34,540 nucleotides of DNA from an uncultured Bacteroidales bacterium (GCA_903879715.1 CAIRMR010000073.1:1-34540), one strand, 5' to 3'. Shown: positions 14,983 through 23,382, counted from the first letter of the stretch. Numbers and translations: made by a program. Notes: generated from the sequence alone by a model not told the origin.

Positions 14983-16749
14983 TTACTTGATTATAAAATC
15001 ATACGGCATCAGTGCCTGTATGCCTTGCATCCTGCTCATGCGGCTCAGGTAACTGAAATAAGGATATGCGGCACCTAATTCATTTTTTAGAAAAACTGAG
15101 GATTTATCTCCTGAAAATGCTTCCATTAACTGTTCAAAAGTATCCTTCTGCTCAGGAAGTTCCATGGTACTGTAATCTTTTAGCTTAGCTAATTTGGCTG
15201 CTTCATTTATGGCATCCGTGAGTCCGCCGAATTCATCAACCAGGCCGATTCGTTTTGCGTCCACTCCGCTCCAAACCCGGCCCTGGCCAATGCTGTCGAT
15301 CTGGGCGACCGTCATTTTACGCCCTTCGGACACATGCTGGGTAAAAGTGCTGTAAATGTTTTCAATACTATGGGTAATAATTTTCTTTTCACCGTCACTC
15401 AGAGGGCGGGTGAACGGGATATAATCAGCATAGGGATTGGTTTTCACCTGGTCGAATGTAATTCCAAGATTTTTGTTAAACATTTCCTTCATATTGGGAA
15501 TAATGCCGAAAACACCTATTGAGCCGGTAATTGTGTTTGGATACGCGTAAATTTTGTCAGCGGCACAGGCGATATAATATCCGCCTGACGCGGCTACATT
15601 TCCCATAGATACAACTGTCGGTTTTGCTTTTTTGGCCAGAACCATCTCGCGCCAAATTATATCCGATGCCAGCGCGCTTCCACCCGGAGAGTTTACCCTG
15701 AGTACAATAGCTTTCACATTATCATCGAGGCGGGCTTTACGGATAGCTTTCGAGATACGTTCTGAACCCATAGTCTGGTCATCACCATCACCGATGATTA
15801 TATCCCCGGTAGCATAAATCACAGCGATTTTATCATCCGATGATTTTTTATCTGCTTCAGCAGCTTTGGCATATTTACCTATTTTCATAAATTTCAGATC
15901 CTTGATCTTTTTGGCATCCACCCTGTTTTTAAGTTCATCCAGAACCTCATCCTTGTATAAAAGCTTATCCACCATTTTTAGGCTGACAGCGTCCTGCGGT
16001 GATTGAATCTTATATTCATTTGCTATGGCAGTCAGATCATCAACCGAAATTTTACGACTGGCCGAAATACCATCAAGTAAATGGTTCCACATGCCGGAAA
16101 TAAAAGTCAGCGTTTGAACCTTATTAGGTTCGCTCATTTTATCAAGTGTGAATGGTTCAATCGCGCTTTTGAATTTTCCATGGCGGATCACCTGCGCTTC
16201 AACATCAATTTTATCGAGTAATCCCTTGAAAAACATCACTTGCCCGACCATACCCTTAAACTCCATATCTCCGGCGGGATTCAGGTAAATTTTGTCGGAT
16301 ACCGATGCCAGGTAATAGGATTTCTGTGTGAAAACCTCGGCATATGAAACAATAAATTTACCGGATTTCTTAAAATCGATCAGCGCGTTTCGTATCTCCT
16401 CAATTGTGGCCTGCCCCGAAGGAACATCCCCTAATTCAAGATAAATCCCTTTCACTTTGGAATCGGATTTTGCTTTCTTCAGACTGCTAAGTATATCATT
16501 TAAACCAAGTTGAGCTGAAACATCAGGCCTGCTGAAATTCATATTGGCAAAGGGATTATCCGATGATCTGTCGCTGACCGGCTGATCGAGTGTTAACATC
16601 AGAATTGTTTTTTCAGGTACAATTACTGTTTCATTTTTCCCTGCCGAAACAGCAGAAACTATAATGCCTATGGTAATGAGAATCAGTAGAAATCCAGCCA
16701 GCAGGAAACCCAGCATGGATGCGAAAGTGAACTTAAAAAATTGTTTCAT
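14983..16749 (-). CDS. sppA: Signal peptide peptidase SppA, 67-kDa type
   Basis: SppA is a membrane-bound serine protease that degrades signal peptides left after secretion. The 588-residue length is the long form with tandem protease domains, as in E. coli. One N-terminal membrane helix spans residues 8-36. The catalytic dyad fits the long-form family: general base K194 in KFKSAIEPF (N-terminal half) and nucleophile S388 in AASGGYY (C-terminal half). The motif NSPGGSALASDIIWREM precedes it. It is divergent from folK. A weak promoter-like TAACTTCG lies at 16796-16803 on its strand. Intact. Confidence 0.93.
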   Translation of the reverse strand: MKQFFKFTFASMLGFLLAGFLLILITIGIIVSAVSAGKNETVIVPEKTILMLTLDQPVSDRSSDNPFANMNFSRPDVSAQLGLNDILSSLKKAKSDSKVKGIYLELGDVPSGQATIEEIRNALIDFKKSGKFIVSYAEVFTQKSYYLASVSDKIYLNPAGDMEFKGMVGQVMFFKGLLDKIDVEAQVIRHGKFKSAIEPFTLDKMSEPNKVQTLTFISGMWNHLLDGISASRKISVDDLTAIANEYKIQSPQDAVSLKMVDKLLYKDEVLDELKNRVDAKKIKDLKFMKIGKYAKAAEADKKSSDDKIAVIYATGDIIIGDGDDQTMGSERISKAIRKARLDDNVKAIVLRVNSPGGSALASDIIWREMVLAKKAKPTVVSMGNVAASGGYYIACAADKIYAYPNTITGSIGVFGIIPNMKEMFNKNLGITFDQVKTNPYADYIPFTRPLSDGEKKIITHSIENIYSTFTQHVSEGRKMTVAQIDSIGQGRVWSGVDAKRIGLVDEFGGLTDAINEAAKLAKLKDYSTMELPEQKDTFEQLMEAFSGDKSSVFLKNELGAAYPYFSYLSRMSRMQGIQALMPYDFIIK

Positions 16750-16795
16750 ATACTATTTAGATTAAGATTTAACTTGTATGACGGGAAATTCAGCA

Positions 16796-16803
16796 CGAAG
16801 TTA
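16796..16803 (-). promoter_or_regulatory. Weak candidate -7 box (TAACTTCG)
   Basis: Minus-strand TAACTTCG differs from TAnnTTTG at one position and lies 47 nt upstream of the sppA start. Confidence 0.3.
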
Positions 16804-16835
16804 CAGCTTTTGGATTAATGATTTGAGATCACATA

Positions 16836-17006
16836 AGTGAATGGTAAATAGAAAACAGAAAATGGTTAAAGAAATTGGAAAATAGTTAACAGAAAATGGG
16901 AAATGGTTAGGATTCAATTCAGTATACAGCTTTTAGATATTGCTGCGTATTTCACTGATATCTATCCGAAAGTGAACCATTTTCTATTTTCCGGTTTTCT
17001 ATTAAC
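16836..17006. repeat. Intergenic inverted repeat, GAAAATGG family
   Basis: The left part (16836-16909) repeats the words ATGGTAAATAGAAAAC, AGAAAATGGTTAA and GAAAATAGTTAAC. The right part (16971-17006) carries AACCATTTTCTATTTTCC and GGTTTTCTATTAAC, their complement. The left side has about two word cycles for the single cycle on the right. It sits between the divergent sppA and folK genes and does not encode a plausible protein, although an open frame runs through it into folK. Confidence 0.65.
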
Positions 17007-17069
17007 TAATAATCAGAAACTGTTAAAAACTTCTTCATTTAACCTGACAAAGTATCAAAACCCAAATTG

Positions 17070-17077
17070 TACCTTTG
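17070..17077 (+). promoter_or_regulatory. folK -7 box (TACCTTTG)
   Basis: TACCTTTGGCC matches TAnnTTTG and lies 17 nt before the ATG at 17095. It excludes a 64-residue upstream extension of the frame. Confidence 0.6.
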
Positions 17078-17094
17078 GCCCGAAGATATCAGAA

Positions 17095-17625
17095 ATGGCA
17101 ATAGTTTATTTTTCGTTGGGAAGCAATGAAGGGGACAGGTTAAATTGGTTAGTAAAGGCTGCTAAACTAATTGAGAACCTGGTTGGGAAGGTAATTGAAA
17201 ACTCATCGGTTATTGAATCCGAAGCTTGGGGTTTTGAATCAGAAACGACTTTCTACAACATGGTGTTATTGGTGGAAACAGAGCTTACACCTCAACAGGT
17301 ATTAAACAAAGTTCTTGATATTGAAGCTTCTTTAGGTCGTACCAGGCATGGAAATGTTTACACCAACAGGATTATTGACGTTGATATTTTATTTTATAAT
17401 GAAGAACAAATCAATGACGAGAAGCTGGTAATTCCACATCCGCTGATGCAGAAACGTATATTTGTGTTGCAACCGCTTGCCGAAATTGCTGCTGATCTGA
17501 TTCACCCTGTTTTGCATACTTCAGTGTCTGCGTTGCTGCTGCGTTTGAATGAATCCGAGCCGATACCTATCATTGTTGATCGCGTAGAATTTGCCTTGTT
17601 ATTAAATAGTATAAATCAGAGTTGA
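17095..17625 (+). CDS. folK: 2-amino-4-hydroxy-6-hydroxymethyldihydropteridine pyrophosphokinase (HPPK)
   Basis: FolK transfers pyrophosphate from ATP to 6-hydroxymethyl-7,8-dihydropterin in folate synthesis. The 176-residue product begins MAIVYFSLGSNEGDR, the family N-terminus. The signature region is TNRIIDVDILFYN, with the paired metal-binding aspartates of the DxD, followed by IPHPLMQKRIFVLQPLAEIAADLIHP. The frame remains open 64 codons upstream, but that part is repeat sequence and precedes the promoter box, so the start at 17095 is preferred. The deoxynucleoside kinase gene follows after 10 nt, so both are likely one operon. Confidence 0.92.
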   Translation: MAIVYFSLGSNEGDRLNWLVKAAKLIENLVGKVIENSSVIESEAWGFESETTFYNMVLLVETELTPQQVLNKVLDIEASLGRTRHGNVYTNRIIDVDILFYNEEQINDEKLVIPHPLMQKRIFVLQPLAEIAADLIHPVLHTSVSALLLRLNESEPIPIIVDRVEFALLLNSINQS

Positions 17626-17635
17626 AATTTTACAA

Positions 17636-18277
17636 ATGACTATCCCGTATAATTATATAGCCATCGAAGGTAACATAGGGGCAGGGAAAACTACCCTTGC
17701 TACCCGGATGTCGCAACAATTCAATTCTCGGCTGATACTTGAGCAGTTTGAAGACAATTCCTTTTTGCCGAAGTTTTATGAAGATCCCTCGAGATATGCA
17801 TTTCCACTTGAGTTATCGTTCCTGGCTGACCGCTTTCAGCAACTTAAGAGTAAACTGGCAATTCAGGATATGTTTCATCCTAATACCATTGCCGACTATT
17901 TCATTCTTAAATCCCTGATTTTTGCTAAGAAAACACTGAGTAGCGAAGAGTTTACACTGTATTCACGTCTTTTTTCAATCATCGAAAACGCTCTTCCCAA
18001 ACCTGATTTATTAGTATATCTATACCTCGATATCAGCCGGCTCCAATCTAATATTCGCATGCGTGGCCGCGTGTATGAGCAAAAAATAGAAGATGACTAC
18101 CTTCGGAAAATCCAGGAAGGATATCTCGATTATATCAAGCAGCAGCAAGGATTAAGAGTTTTGCTGATCGATACCAACAAACTGGATTTTGTTGCTCACC
18201 AGGAAGACTATGACCAACTGATCGATATTATTATGAAGGATTACCCGGTCGGAATTCATCGGATAACACCCCGCTAA
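17636..18277 (+). CDS. Deoxynucleoside kinase
   Basis: The 213-residue protein belongs to the deoxynucleoside kinase family that phosphorylates deoxynucleosides (dA, dG or dC) with ATP for salvage. The P-loop GNIGAGKTTLA is at about residues 12-22, EQFEDNSFLPKFYED follows the acidic motif, and ADRFQQLK provides the DR pair. The lid region is RGRVYEQKIEDDYLRKIQEGY. Substrate preference cannot be read off safely. It follows folK by 10 nt; this neighbour pair recurs in Bacteroidota. It is likely cytoplasmic. Confidence 0.87.
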   Translation: MTIPYNYIAIEGNIGAGKTTLATRMSQQFNSRLILEQFEDNSFLPKFYEDPSRYAFPLELSFLADRFQQLKSKLAIQDMFHPNTIADYFILKSLIFAKKTLSSEEFTLYSRLFSIIENALPKPDLLVYLYLDISRLQSNIRMRGRVYEQKIEDDYLRKIQEGYLDYIKQQQGLRVLLIDTNKLDFVAHQEDYDQLIDIIMKDYPVGIHRITPR

Positions 18278-18374
18278 CTTCCGATTAAATACTTAAACCT
18301 TGATTAAACAGATATTTTTTTATTCATAAAAATATTTATTCCGATCTTTACCTTAATTAAATCCGAAAAGGAAT

Positions 18375-19283
18375 ATGAATGCTGCTATTGTGATTGTCTT
18401 TATTGTTATTTCAGTCCTTGCTATAGTGATATCTATTAATCTGATCAGCTCGAAGCGAAAAGCAGCAGCTATTGAGAGGATACATAAAACATGTCTTGAA
18501 GAAAACGAACAACTATCCGATGAAATAGAACGTGTAAAGGAAGAACTACATCTTATCAGGTTTAAAGCAGGCGAGTCCGACAGGCTTAAATCGGCTTTCC
18601 TTATGAATATGTCGCACGAATTGCGCACCCCTTTGCATGCGATTATGGGTTTCGCCGGGTTAATTTCCAACCCTTCGATGCCCGAAGAAGATAAAATTAC
18701 TTATGCCAACATAATAAACAGGAATGTTGATTCATTGCTTGAAATAATCAGTGATATTTTTGATATTTCACAGTCTGAATCAGGCGTAACAGCTGTTGAG
18801 TTTGAATCAGTTAATGTAAATGACCTTTTAAATTCGCTTCAAACATGGATCAATCTCGAAAAACCGAATGTCAGAAAGGAAAATATTGTTGTTAAAGTTA
18901 ATAAGGCCAGTAAAGATAACAATTTTTGTATTTACACAGATGGGTACAAATTAAGAAGAGCATTGAACCACCTGGTGTATAACGCTTTGAAATATTCAAA
19001 CGAAGGTTTTATAGAAATTGGATATACTTTTAGCGAGAACAAACAAATGGATTTTTATGTAAAGGATGATGGAATTGGTTTCTCAAACGATAAGCTTGAA
19101 CTTATGTTTTCACAGTTCAGGCAGGTGGATGAAACTCCGGTGCGGCAATACGGAGGTTTAGGCCTTGGCCTTACACTAGCTCAGAAATTTGCTACCTTTC
19201 TTAACGGAAAGTTATGGGCCGAGAGCGAACCGGGTAAGGGATCAACATTCCATATTACATTACCGTACGACAATAAAATTTAA
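18375..19283 (+). CDS. Orphan sensor histidine kinase
   Basis: The 302-residue protein has one N-terminal membrane helix (residues 4-24), a coiled-coil linker (about 30-65), the HisKA dimerisation domain with the phospho-accepting H81 in FLMNMSHELRTPLHAIMGF, and a HATPase_c domain with N box NHLVYNALKYSNEG, G1 box VKDDGIGFSND and G2 box GGLGLGLTLAQKF. There is no recognisable sensor domain and almost no periplasmic part, so it probably senses through the membrane or partner proteins. No response regulator lies nearby. The ATG has an AAAAGGA ribosome site 2-8 nt upstream, which is uncommon here. It forms a single-gene unit. Confidence 0.87.
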   Translation: MNAAIVIVFIVISVLAIVISINLISSKRKAAAIERIHKTCLEENEQLSDEIERVKEELHLIRFKAGESDRLKSAFLMNMSHELRTPLHAIMGFAGLISNPSMPEEDKITYANIINRNVDSLLEIISDIFDISQSESGVTAVEFESVNVNDLLNSLQTWINLEKPNVRKENIVVKVNKASKDNNFCIYTDGYKLRRALNHLVYNALKYSNEGFIEIGYTFSENKQMDFYVKDDGIGFSNDKLELMFSQFRQVDETPVRQYGGLGLGLTLAQKFATFLNGKLWAESEPGKGSTFHITLPYDNKI

Positions 19284-19631
19284 TTAATGGTGATTGGATT
19301 TTCCTGCTAAGCAATTTCATTGCCGACAATTCCTGTAATAATTTGCATTAAAAACCAATCGCTGTTTATCTGATTTGCAGAATATTTTATACATTATAAA
19401 TCTGGTATTCAGCCCACTACACGCTATCATAGATTAGCTTTTTTATCCTTTTTATAAAATTAAACTATGTTTTTTTCAAAATTATTGACCTCGAAATTTC
19501 TATTAAATCCTTATTAGCAGCATATTTTTTTACTATTAAATTTCACCCTATATATACTTAAAATCAGCATACTATGTTTTGTCAACATTCTGCTCAGCTT
19601 TCAGCCTTCTGTCTTAATAAAAAATTGTGGC
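19284..19631. other. AT-rich intergenic stretch, nothing recognised
   Basis: About 350 nt of AT-rich sequence between the histidine kinase and the DUF4914 gene. I see no open frame of note, no clear terminator and no repeat. The promoter of the next gene is at its right end. Confidence 0.5.
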
Positions 19632-19639
19632 TACCTTTG
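19632..19639 (+). promoter_or_regulatory. -7 box (TACCTTTG) of the DUF4914 gene
   Basis: TACCTTTGCGC matches TAnnTTTG and lies 39 nt upstream of the ATG at 19679. Confidence 0.55.
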
Positions 19640-19678
19640 CGCTGAATTAAATTCAGAAGCACTTAATTAAATTGACAG

Positions 19679-21625
19679 ATGACAGAACTGCTTAAAAAAC
19701 TTGAAAAGAAAAATATCCATCTCCCCGAAAATATTATTCAACTGCTTAGTGAATGTAAGAGTTTTACTGTTTTTTCCACAACGGATGAACTCGCCATCGC
19801 CGCCTTAGGAGGCAGCGAGAATACTACATATGAAGTTACCTACGACATTCCCGGCAAAGGCCTGATTACTGAAGCTATCATTCATAAAGTAAAAAACGGG
19901 GTTTCGGCAAATTTCACTGATCCTTACATGCGGCGCCGTGATCCTCAAACCATGGCAATAGCTGACAATAAACCCACAGATAAAGTACGGTTTTCAGATA
20001 AGTTCGGCTATGATTTCACTCTTTTGCAGAAGGAAACCTACCAATGGCTGAAGGAACAGGACCTGGCTGTATTCTTTTATTTTGCAGGTCGCGAAGGGAT
20101 TGGAGCTGGCGGAGTTGCAGTTGTACCAATGAACGCCGCATTTTTTGCCCAGGCATTGGCAATGCTTCAACAAATGATAAGTATTGAGAATCTGCCTGAA
20201 AATTTCGCGATTGAAAGCGCCCTGCTTGTAGCTCCTACCTTCAGGCATACCCATTTTGCCGGCAAGCAGATTGTGGTTCATAATCGCACCGACAAGGTTC
20301 ATGAGGTTTATTGTTATAACTTATATCCTGGCCCAAGCGCAAAAAAAGGTCTTTACGGCGTATTGCTTGATAAGGGTGAAAAAGAAGGCTGGATCACAGC
20401 GCACTGCTCGGCGGTGCAGGTTGCAAGTCCTTACGATAATATCACCACTTTTATGCACGAAGGCGCCAGCGGCGGTGGTAAAAGTGAGCTCCTTGGCCAT
20501 ATTGTCCGCGACAGAACAGGACAAGTGCTTATAGGTGAAAACAAAATAACCGGCGAACAACGTCTTATTTCAATTCCGTTGTTCTGCACTTTTGCTCCTG
20601 TAGCCGATGATATGGCACTTTGCCATCCTTCCATCCAGAAGAATAATGGCAAACTCGTTATACTTGACGGCGAAAACTCCTGGTTTATCAGGGTCGACAG
20701 CGTAAACGACTATGGCGATGATCCATTCCTTGAGAAATTATCGATAAAAGTAAAGAAACCGCTTTTATTCCTGAATATAGAAACCAAACCCGAATGTACA
20801 GCTTTGATATGGGATCATATCGAAGATGCTCCCGGTAAAAAATGTCCGAATCCACGTATCATTGTTCCCCGCGAAATAGTACCCGATATTGTTAATGGTC
20901 CCGTTTCGGTTGATGTCAGGAGTTTTGGCGTGCGTACCCCGCCATGTTCACTGGAAGATCCATCGTACGGAATTATTGGTATGTTTCATATTCTTCCTCC
21001 GGCACTGGCCTGGTTATGGCGCTTGGTTGCTCCGCGCGGATACGCAAATCCCAGCATAATCAGTACAGGCAATATGGAAAGCGAAGGCGTTGGCTCCTAC
21101 TGGCCTTTTGCTACCGGTGAGCTTATTCCACATGCTAATATGTTGCTTGAGCAATTGATTCAGACACCACGAACCCGTTATACGCTCACACCTAACCAAC
21201 ATATAGGCGTTTGGAAAGTGGGATTTAAACCACAGCTTCTGATGCGCGAGTACCTCACCCGACGTGGAAACGCAAAACTACGCGGCGACCAGTACCAGCC
21301 TGCTCGCTCACCCTTGCTGGGATATGAGTTAAATTACCTGACTATCGAAGGCGCAAAAATCCCATCCCGTTTCCTGAAAGTTTACAAACAGCCGGAAGTT
21401 GGATTGGAAGGCTACGATAAAGGCGCTGAAATCCTTTTCGATTTCTTCAAAACTGAATTGGCTAAATACAATAAAGCACCTTTGTCCGAAACCGGTAAAA
21501 GAATTATCGATGCCTGCCTCTCAAAAGCTACCGTTCAGGACTACCTGGATATAATCCCTATGGATTACCAGTATTCATTTCTGAAAGAAGGAGAAGTGCA
21601 AAGCGATTATTCGAACGGGATGTAG
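19679..21625 (+). CDS. DUF4914 family P-loop protein
   Basis: The 648-residue protein fits DUF4914, an uncharacterised family of similar length. A clear Walker A motif, GASGGGKS, occupies residues 262-269 with K268 and S269. After it come LVILDGENSWFIRVDSVNDYGDDP (a candidate acidic metal site), the basic-proline stretch around PRIIVPREIVPDIV, and ESEGVGSYWPFATGELIP. A P-loop in mid-chain, followed by an acidic stretch, is reminiscent of the PEPCK/HPr-kinase fold, but I cannot confirm homology. No signal peptide or membrane helix, so probably cytoplasmic. It is a single-gene unit with its own promoter. Likely a nucleotide-dependent kinase or ligase-type enzyme (inference). Confidence 0.75.
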   Translation: MTELLKKLEKKNIHLPENIIQLLSECKSFTVFSTTDELAIAALGGSENTTYEVTYDIPGKGLITEAIIHKVKNGVSANFTDPYMRRRDPQTMAIADNKPTDKVRFSDKFGYDFTLLQKETYQWLKEQDLAVFFYFAGREGIGAGGVAVVPMNAAFFAQALAMLQQMISIENLPENFAIESALLVAPTFRHTHFAGKQIVVHNRTDKVHEVYCYNLYPGPSAKKGLYGVLLDKGEKEGWITAHCSAVQVASPYDNITTFMHEGASGGGKSELLGHIVRDRTGQVLIGENKITGEQRLISIPLFCTFAPVADDMALCHPSIQKNNGKLVILDGENSWFIRVDSVNDYGDDPFLEKLSIKVKKPLLFLNIETKPECTALIWDHIEDAPGKKCPNPRIIVPREIVPDIVNGPVSVDVRSFGVRTPPCSLEDPSYGIIGMFHILPPALAWLWRLVAPRGYANPSIISTGNMESEGVGSYWPFATGELIPHANMLLEQLIQTPRTRYTLTPNQHIGVWKVGFKPQLLMREYLTRRGNAKLRGDQYQPARSPLLGYELNYLTIEGAKIPSRFLKVYKQPEVGLEGYDKGAEILFDFFKTELAKYNKAPLSETGKRIIDACLSKATVQDYLDIIPMDYQYSFLKEGEVQSDYSNGM

Positions 21626-21690
21626 CACTTAGACCTTAAGGTAGACAGATTTAGGTTTCTGTTTTTCTACCAAATTTTCTAGCTGGAAAC

Positions 21691-21727
21691 AAAAAAACCT
21701 CTGTAAAACAATGATTTACAGAGGTTT
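21691..21727 (-). terminator. Intrinsic terminator for the toxin-antitoxin operon, possibly bidirectional
   Basis: A perfect 13-bp stem, AAACCTCTGTAAA (21695-21707) with TTTACAGAGGTTT (21715-21727), encloses a 7-nt loop. On the minus strand a run of T follows, so it terminates the toxin-antitoxin operon. On the plus strand it may also help end the DUF4914 transcript, though the T-tract there is short. Confidence 0.8.
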
Positions 21728-21865
21728 CAACATTAAATAAAGCAGGCAAATCAGAGCTATTGCAATATGTTCCAATAAGCAGGGCTGTAAAAACAGTATC
21801 GACAAACATAAATAAAATACAGGGTAGTCAGAATAAATTGAGTATGAGGTATGGAATGGGAAATT

Positions 21866-22123
21866 CTAATAATGACCTTTCAAAGAATGGATTATTATCC
21901 TGGTTGACAGAATGCTATAAATAATTCGATGCTCCTGATTGATCCTTCTGGACCAATAACCCGTCAATTCATACTTTAAAGCTTCCGGCTGACCTATCCC
22001 TGAATAAGGAGTTTGAGAAATAGAATCGATTAAGCTGGAAATTTTAGTTTGTATTGCTCTATTTCCACTTCTTTTCCAGAAAGCAATATCTGTTAAGGTT
22101 TTATCTGTATAAACTATTTCCAA
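21866..22123 (-). CDS. yoeB: Txe/YoeB-family mRNA-interferase toxin
   Basis: The 85-residue protein matches YoeB, a ribosome-dependent mRNA endonuclease that cleaves translated mRNA in the A site. Catalytic positions are kept: E47 in GQPEALK, R60 and R66 in GYWSRRINQEHRIIY, and the terminal H84-Y85 in LKGHY. The ending KGHY fits the YoeB C-terminus, whose histidine and tyrosine are needed for activity. Its start overlaps the antitoxin gene by 10 nt, as is typical for toxin-antitoxin pairs. A strong terminator follows. No damage is seen, so it is probably functional. Confidence 0.9.
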   Translation of the reverse strand: MEIVYTDKTLTDIAFWKRSGNRAIQTKISSLIDSISQTPYSGIGQPEALKYELTGYWSRRINQEHRIIYSILSTRIIIHSLKGHY

Positions 22124-22314
22124 AGATCAGAGGTTTCAATTATTGTAACTCTCCCTTTCGCTGCTTCATTTTCACTTTCCTGAATCTTTTTAACAAATTG
22201 AGGATCGTATTGCAAATCTTTTTTTGCTTTAAATTTTATATGCAGTGCTTTAAGAAAAGCTTTAACAATTTTAGTCTTTTCACTATCCTCAGTATGTATA
22301 ATAATGGTTTCCAT
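22114..22314 (-). CDS. Antitoxin of the YoeB module (DUF2683-like)
   Basis: The 66-residue protein lies directly upstream of yoeB with a 10-nt overlap. It has a short N-terminal strand METIIIHTED, a helical middle EKTKIVKAFLKALHIKFKA and a C-terminal part DPQFVKKIQESENEAAKGRVT resembling the toxin-binding tail of RelB-like or DUF2683-type antitoxins, ending TSDLWK. It is not a recognisable YefM/Phd protein, the classical YoeB partner. The N-terminal part may bind the operon promoter. Role inferred from position and size as well as sequence. Confidence 0.8.
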   Translation of the reverse strand: METIIIHTEDSEKTKIVKAFLKALHIKFKAKKDLQYDPQFVKKIQESENEAAKGRVTIIETSDLWK

Positions 22315-22337
22315 TTTTAATACTGTTAACGGTTCTA

Positions 22338-22345
22338 CAAAAGTA
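22338..22345 (-). promoter_or_regulatory. -7 box (TACTTTTG) of the toxin-antitoxin operon
   Basis: Minus-strand TACTTTTGTAG matches TAnnTTTG and lies 23 nt upstream of the antitoxin start at 22314. A GTTAAC palindrome between box and gene could be an operator half, but this is unproven. Confidence 0.5.
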
Positions 22346-22383
22346 AATAAATTTTTTATTTTTAGTTCTGATGCAACCTGTAT

Positions 22384-22416
22384 AAAAAAAGACCTTCAGG
22401 TTTCCTGAAAGTCTTT
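22384..22416 (-). terminator. Intrinsic terminator of tRNA-Pro
   Basis: On the minus strand AAGACTTTCAGG, an AAA loop and CCTGAAGGTCTT form a 12-bp stem with one G-T pair, followed by a run of T. It lies 10 nt after the tRNA 3' end and separates the tRNA from the toxin-antitoxin operon. Confidence 0.8.
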
Positions 22417-22425
22417 TACTCCTAG

Positions 22426-22499
22426 TCGGAGTGGTCAGACTCGAACTGACGACCACTTGCACCCCATGCAAGTACGCTAGCCAACTGCGCCACACCCCG
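22426..22499 (-). tRNA. tRNA-Pro (anticodon GGG)
   Basis: The 74-nt minus-strand cloverleaf is complete. The acceptor stem CGGGGTG pairs with CACTCCG with one G-U, followed by discriminator A. The D stem is GCGC with GCGT. The anticodon stem CTTGC with GCAAG encloses ATGGGGT, so U33 is followed by anticodon GGG, reading CCC and CCU proline codons. The T stem GTCAG pairs with CTGAC around TTCGAGT. The first base C is typical of bacterial tRNA-Pro. The 3' CCA is not encoded and must be added by enzyme. Confidence 0.96.
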
Positions 22500-22512
22500 A
22501 TCAATGCGGCTG

Positions 22513-22520
22513 CAAAAGTA
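22513..22520 (-). promoter_or_regulatory. tRNA-Pro -7 box (TACTTTTG)
   Basis: Minus-strand TACTTTTGCAG matches TAnnTTTG and ends 13 nt before the first tRNA base, so primary transcript leader is only a few nt. Confidence 0.6.
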
Positions 22521-22647
22521 AGTATTTTCCTGTTCAAAATTTAACCATGCGATATTTTCTTTATAAAAGATAATCATTGAACGGTCCCATATTATACGAT
22601 TGTTAATTATCCCTGAACACAATATAATTTGAATAGGCATTTGTTCT

Positions 22648-22655
22648 TATCTTTG
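22648..22655 (+). promoter_or_regulatory. deoD -7 box (TATCTTTG)
   Basis: TATCTTTGCACCC matches TAnnTTTG exactly, 20 nt before the deoD ATG. The extended string is nearly the same as in front of coaD and purL. Confidence 0.65.
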
Positions 22656-22675
22656 CACCCTTATTTTCAAATAGA

Positions 22676-23380
22676 ATGAGTATACATATTGAAGCAAAAC
22701 AAGGCGAAATAGCTGATTTCGTATTACTTCCGGGCGATCCATTACGCGCTAAGCATATTGCCGAAACATTATTAACCGACGCTGTGTGCTACAACAATGT
22801 ACGCGGCATGCTGGGCTATACCGGTTTTTATAACGGGAAACGCGTTTCGGTTCAGGGAACCGGCATGGGACTGCCTTCGCATATGATTTATGCCAGTGAG
22901 CTTATAAATGACTACCAGGTGAAAACGCTTGTACGCATTGGTACCTGCGGAGGAATACTCGAAGAAGTAAAACTGCGTGATGTCGTTATGGCTATCAGCG
23001 CCTCTACTGATTCATCTTCCGTAGGCAGGCATTTCCCGGGAATGACCTTTGCCCCTACAGCAAGTTACCGACTGGTACAACTGGCTTCGGCCAATGCCGC
23101 AAAAATGAATATGCCCTTAAAAGCCGGAAATATACTTTCCTCTGATCTTTTCTATCATTTTCCTGAAGAAGGCGATGCCTATGAGCTCTGGCGAAACTAT
23201 GGAACACTGGCCGTTGAAATGGAATCTGCAGGCTTATATTTGCTTGCCGCCCGCCTTGGAGTTGAAGCCCTGGCATTGTTAACCGTTAGCGATCATTTGC
23301 TTACCGGCGAACATGTGAGTGCCGAGGAGAGACAACTCAATTTTACAAATATGACTAAACTGGCGCTTTCGCTGGCATAA
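22676..23380 (+). CDS. deoD: Purine-nucleoside phosphorylase, DeoD type
   Basis: DeoD cleaves purine nucleosides with phosphate to the free base and (deoxy)ribose 1-phosphate. The 234-residue length and motifs match the hexameric type: PGDPLRAKHIAE with the phosphate-binding glycine and R24, VRGMLGYTG with R43, RIGTCGG with R87, VEMESAGLY (substrate ribose), and the catalytic aspartate in TVSDHLLTGE. The intergenic repeat begins two nt after its stop. It completes a purine theme with amn and the deoxynucleoside kinase. Intact. Confidence 0.95.
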   Translation: MSIHIEAKQGEIADFVLLPGDPLRAKHIAETLLTDAVCYNNVRGMLGYTGFYNGKRVSVQGTGMGLPSHMIYASELINDYQVKTLVRIGTCGGILEEVKLRDVVMAISASTDSSSVGRHFPGMTFAPTASYRLVQLASANAAKMNMPLKAGNILSSDLFYHFPEEGDAYELWRNYGTLAVEMESAGLYLLAARLGVEALALLTVSDHLLTGEHVSAEERQLNFTNMTKLALSLA

Positions 23381-23382
23381 AT

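Noticed and set aside
22426-22499. tRNA-Pro as integration site of a genomic island
   Set aside because: No integrase and no second partial copy of the tRNA 3' end can be found nearby; the neighbouring toxin-antitoxin operon alone is not enough.
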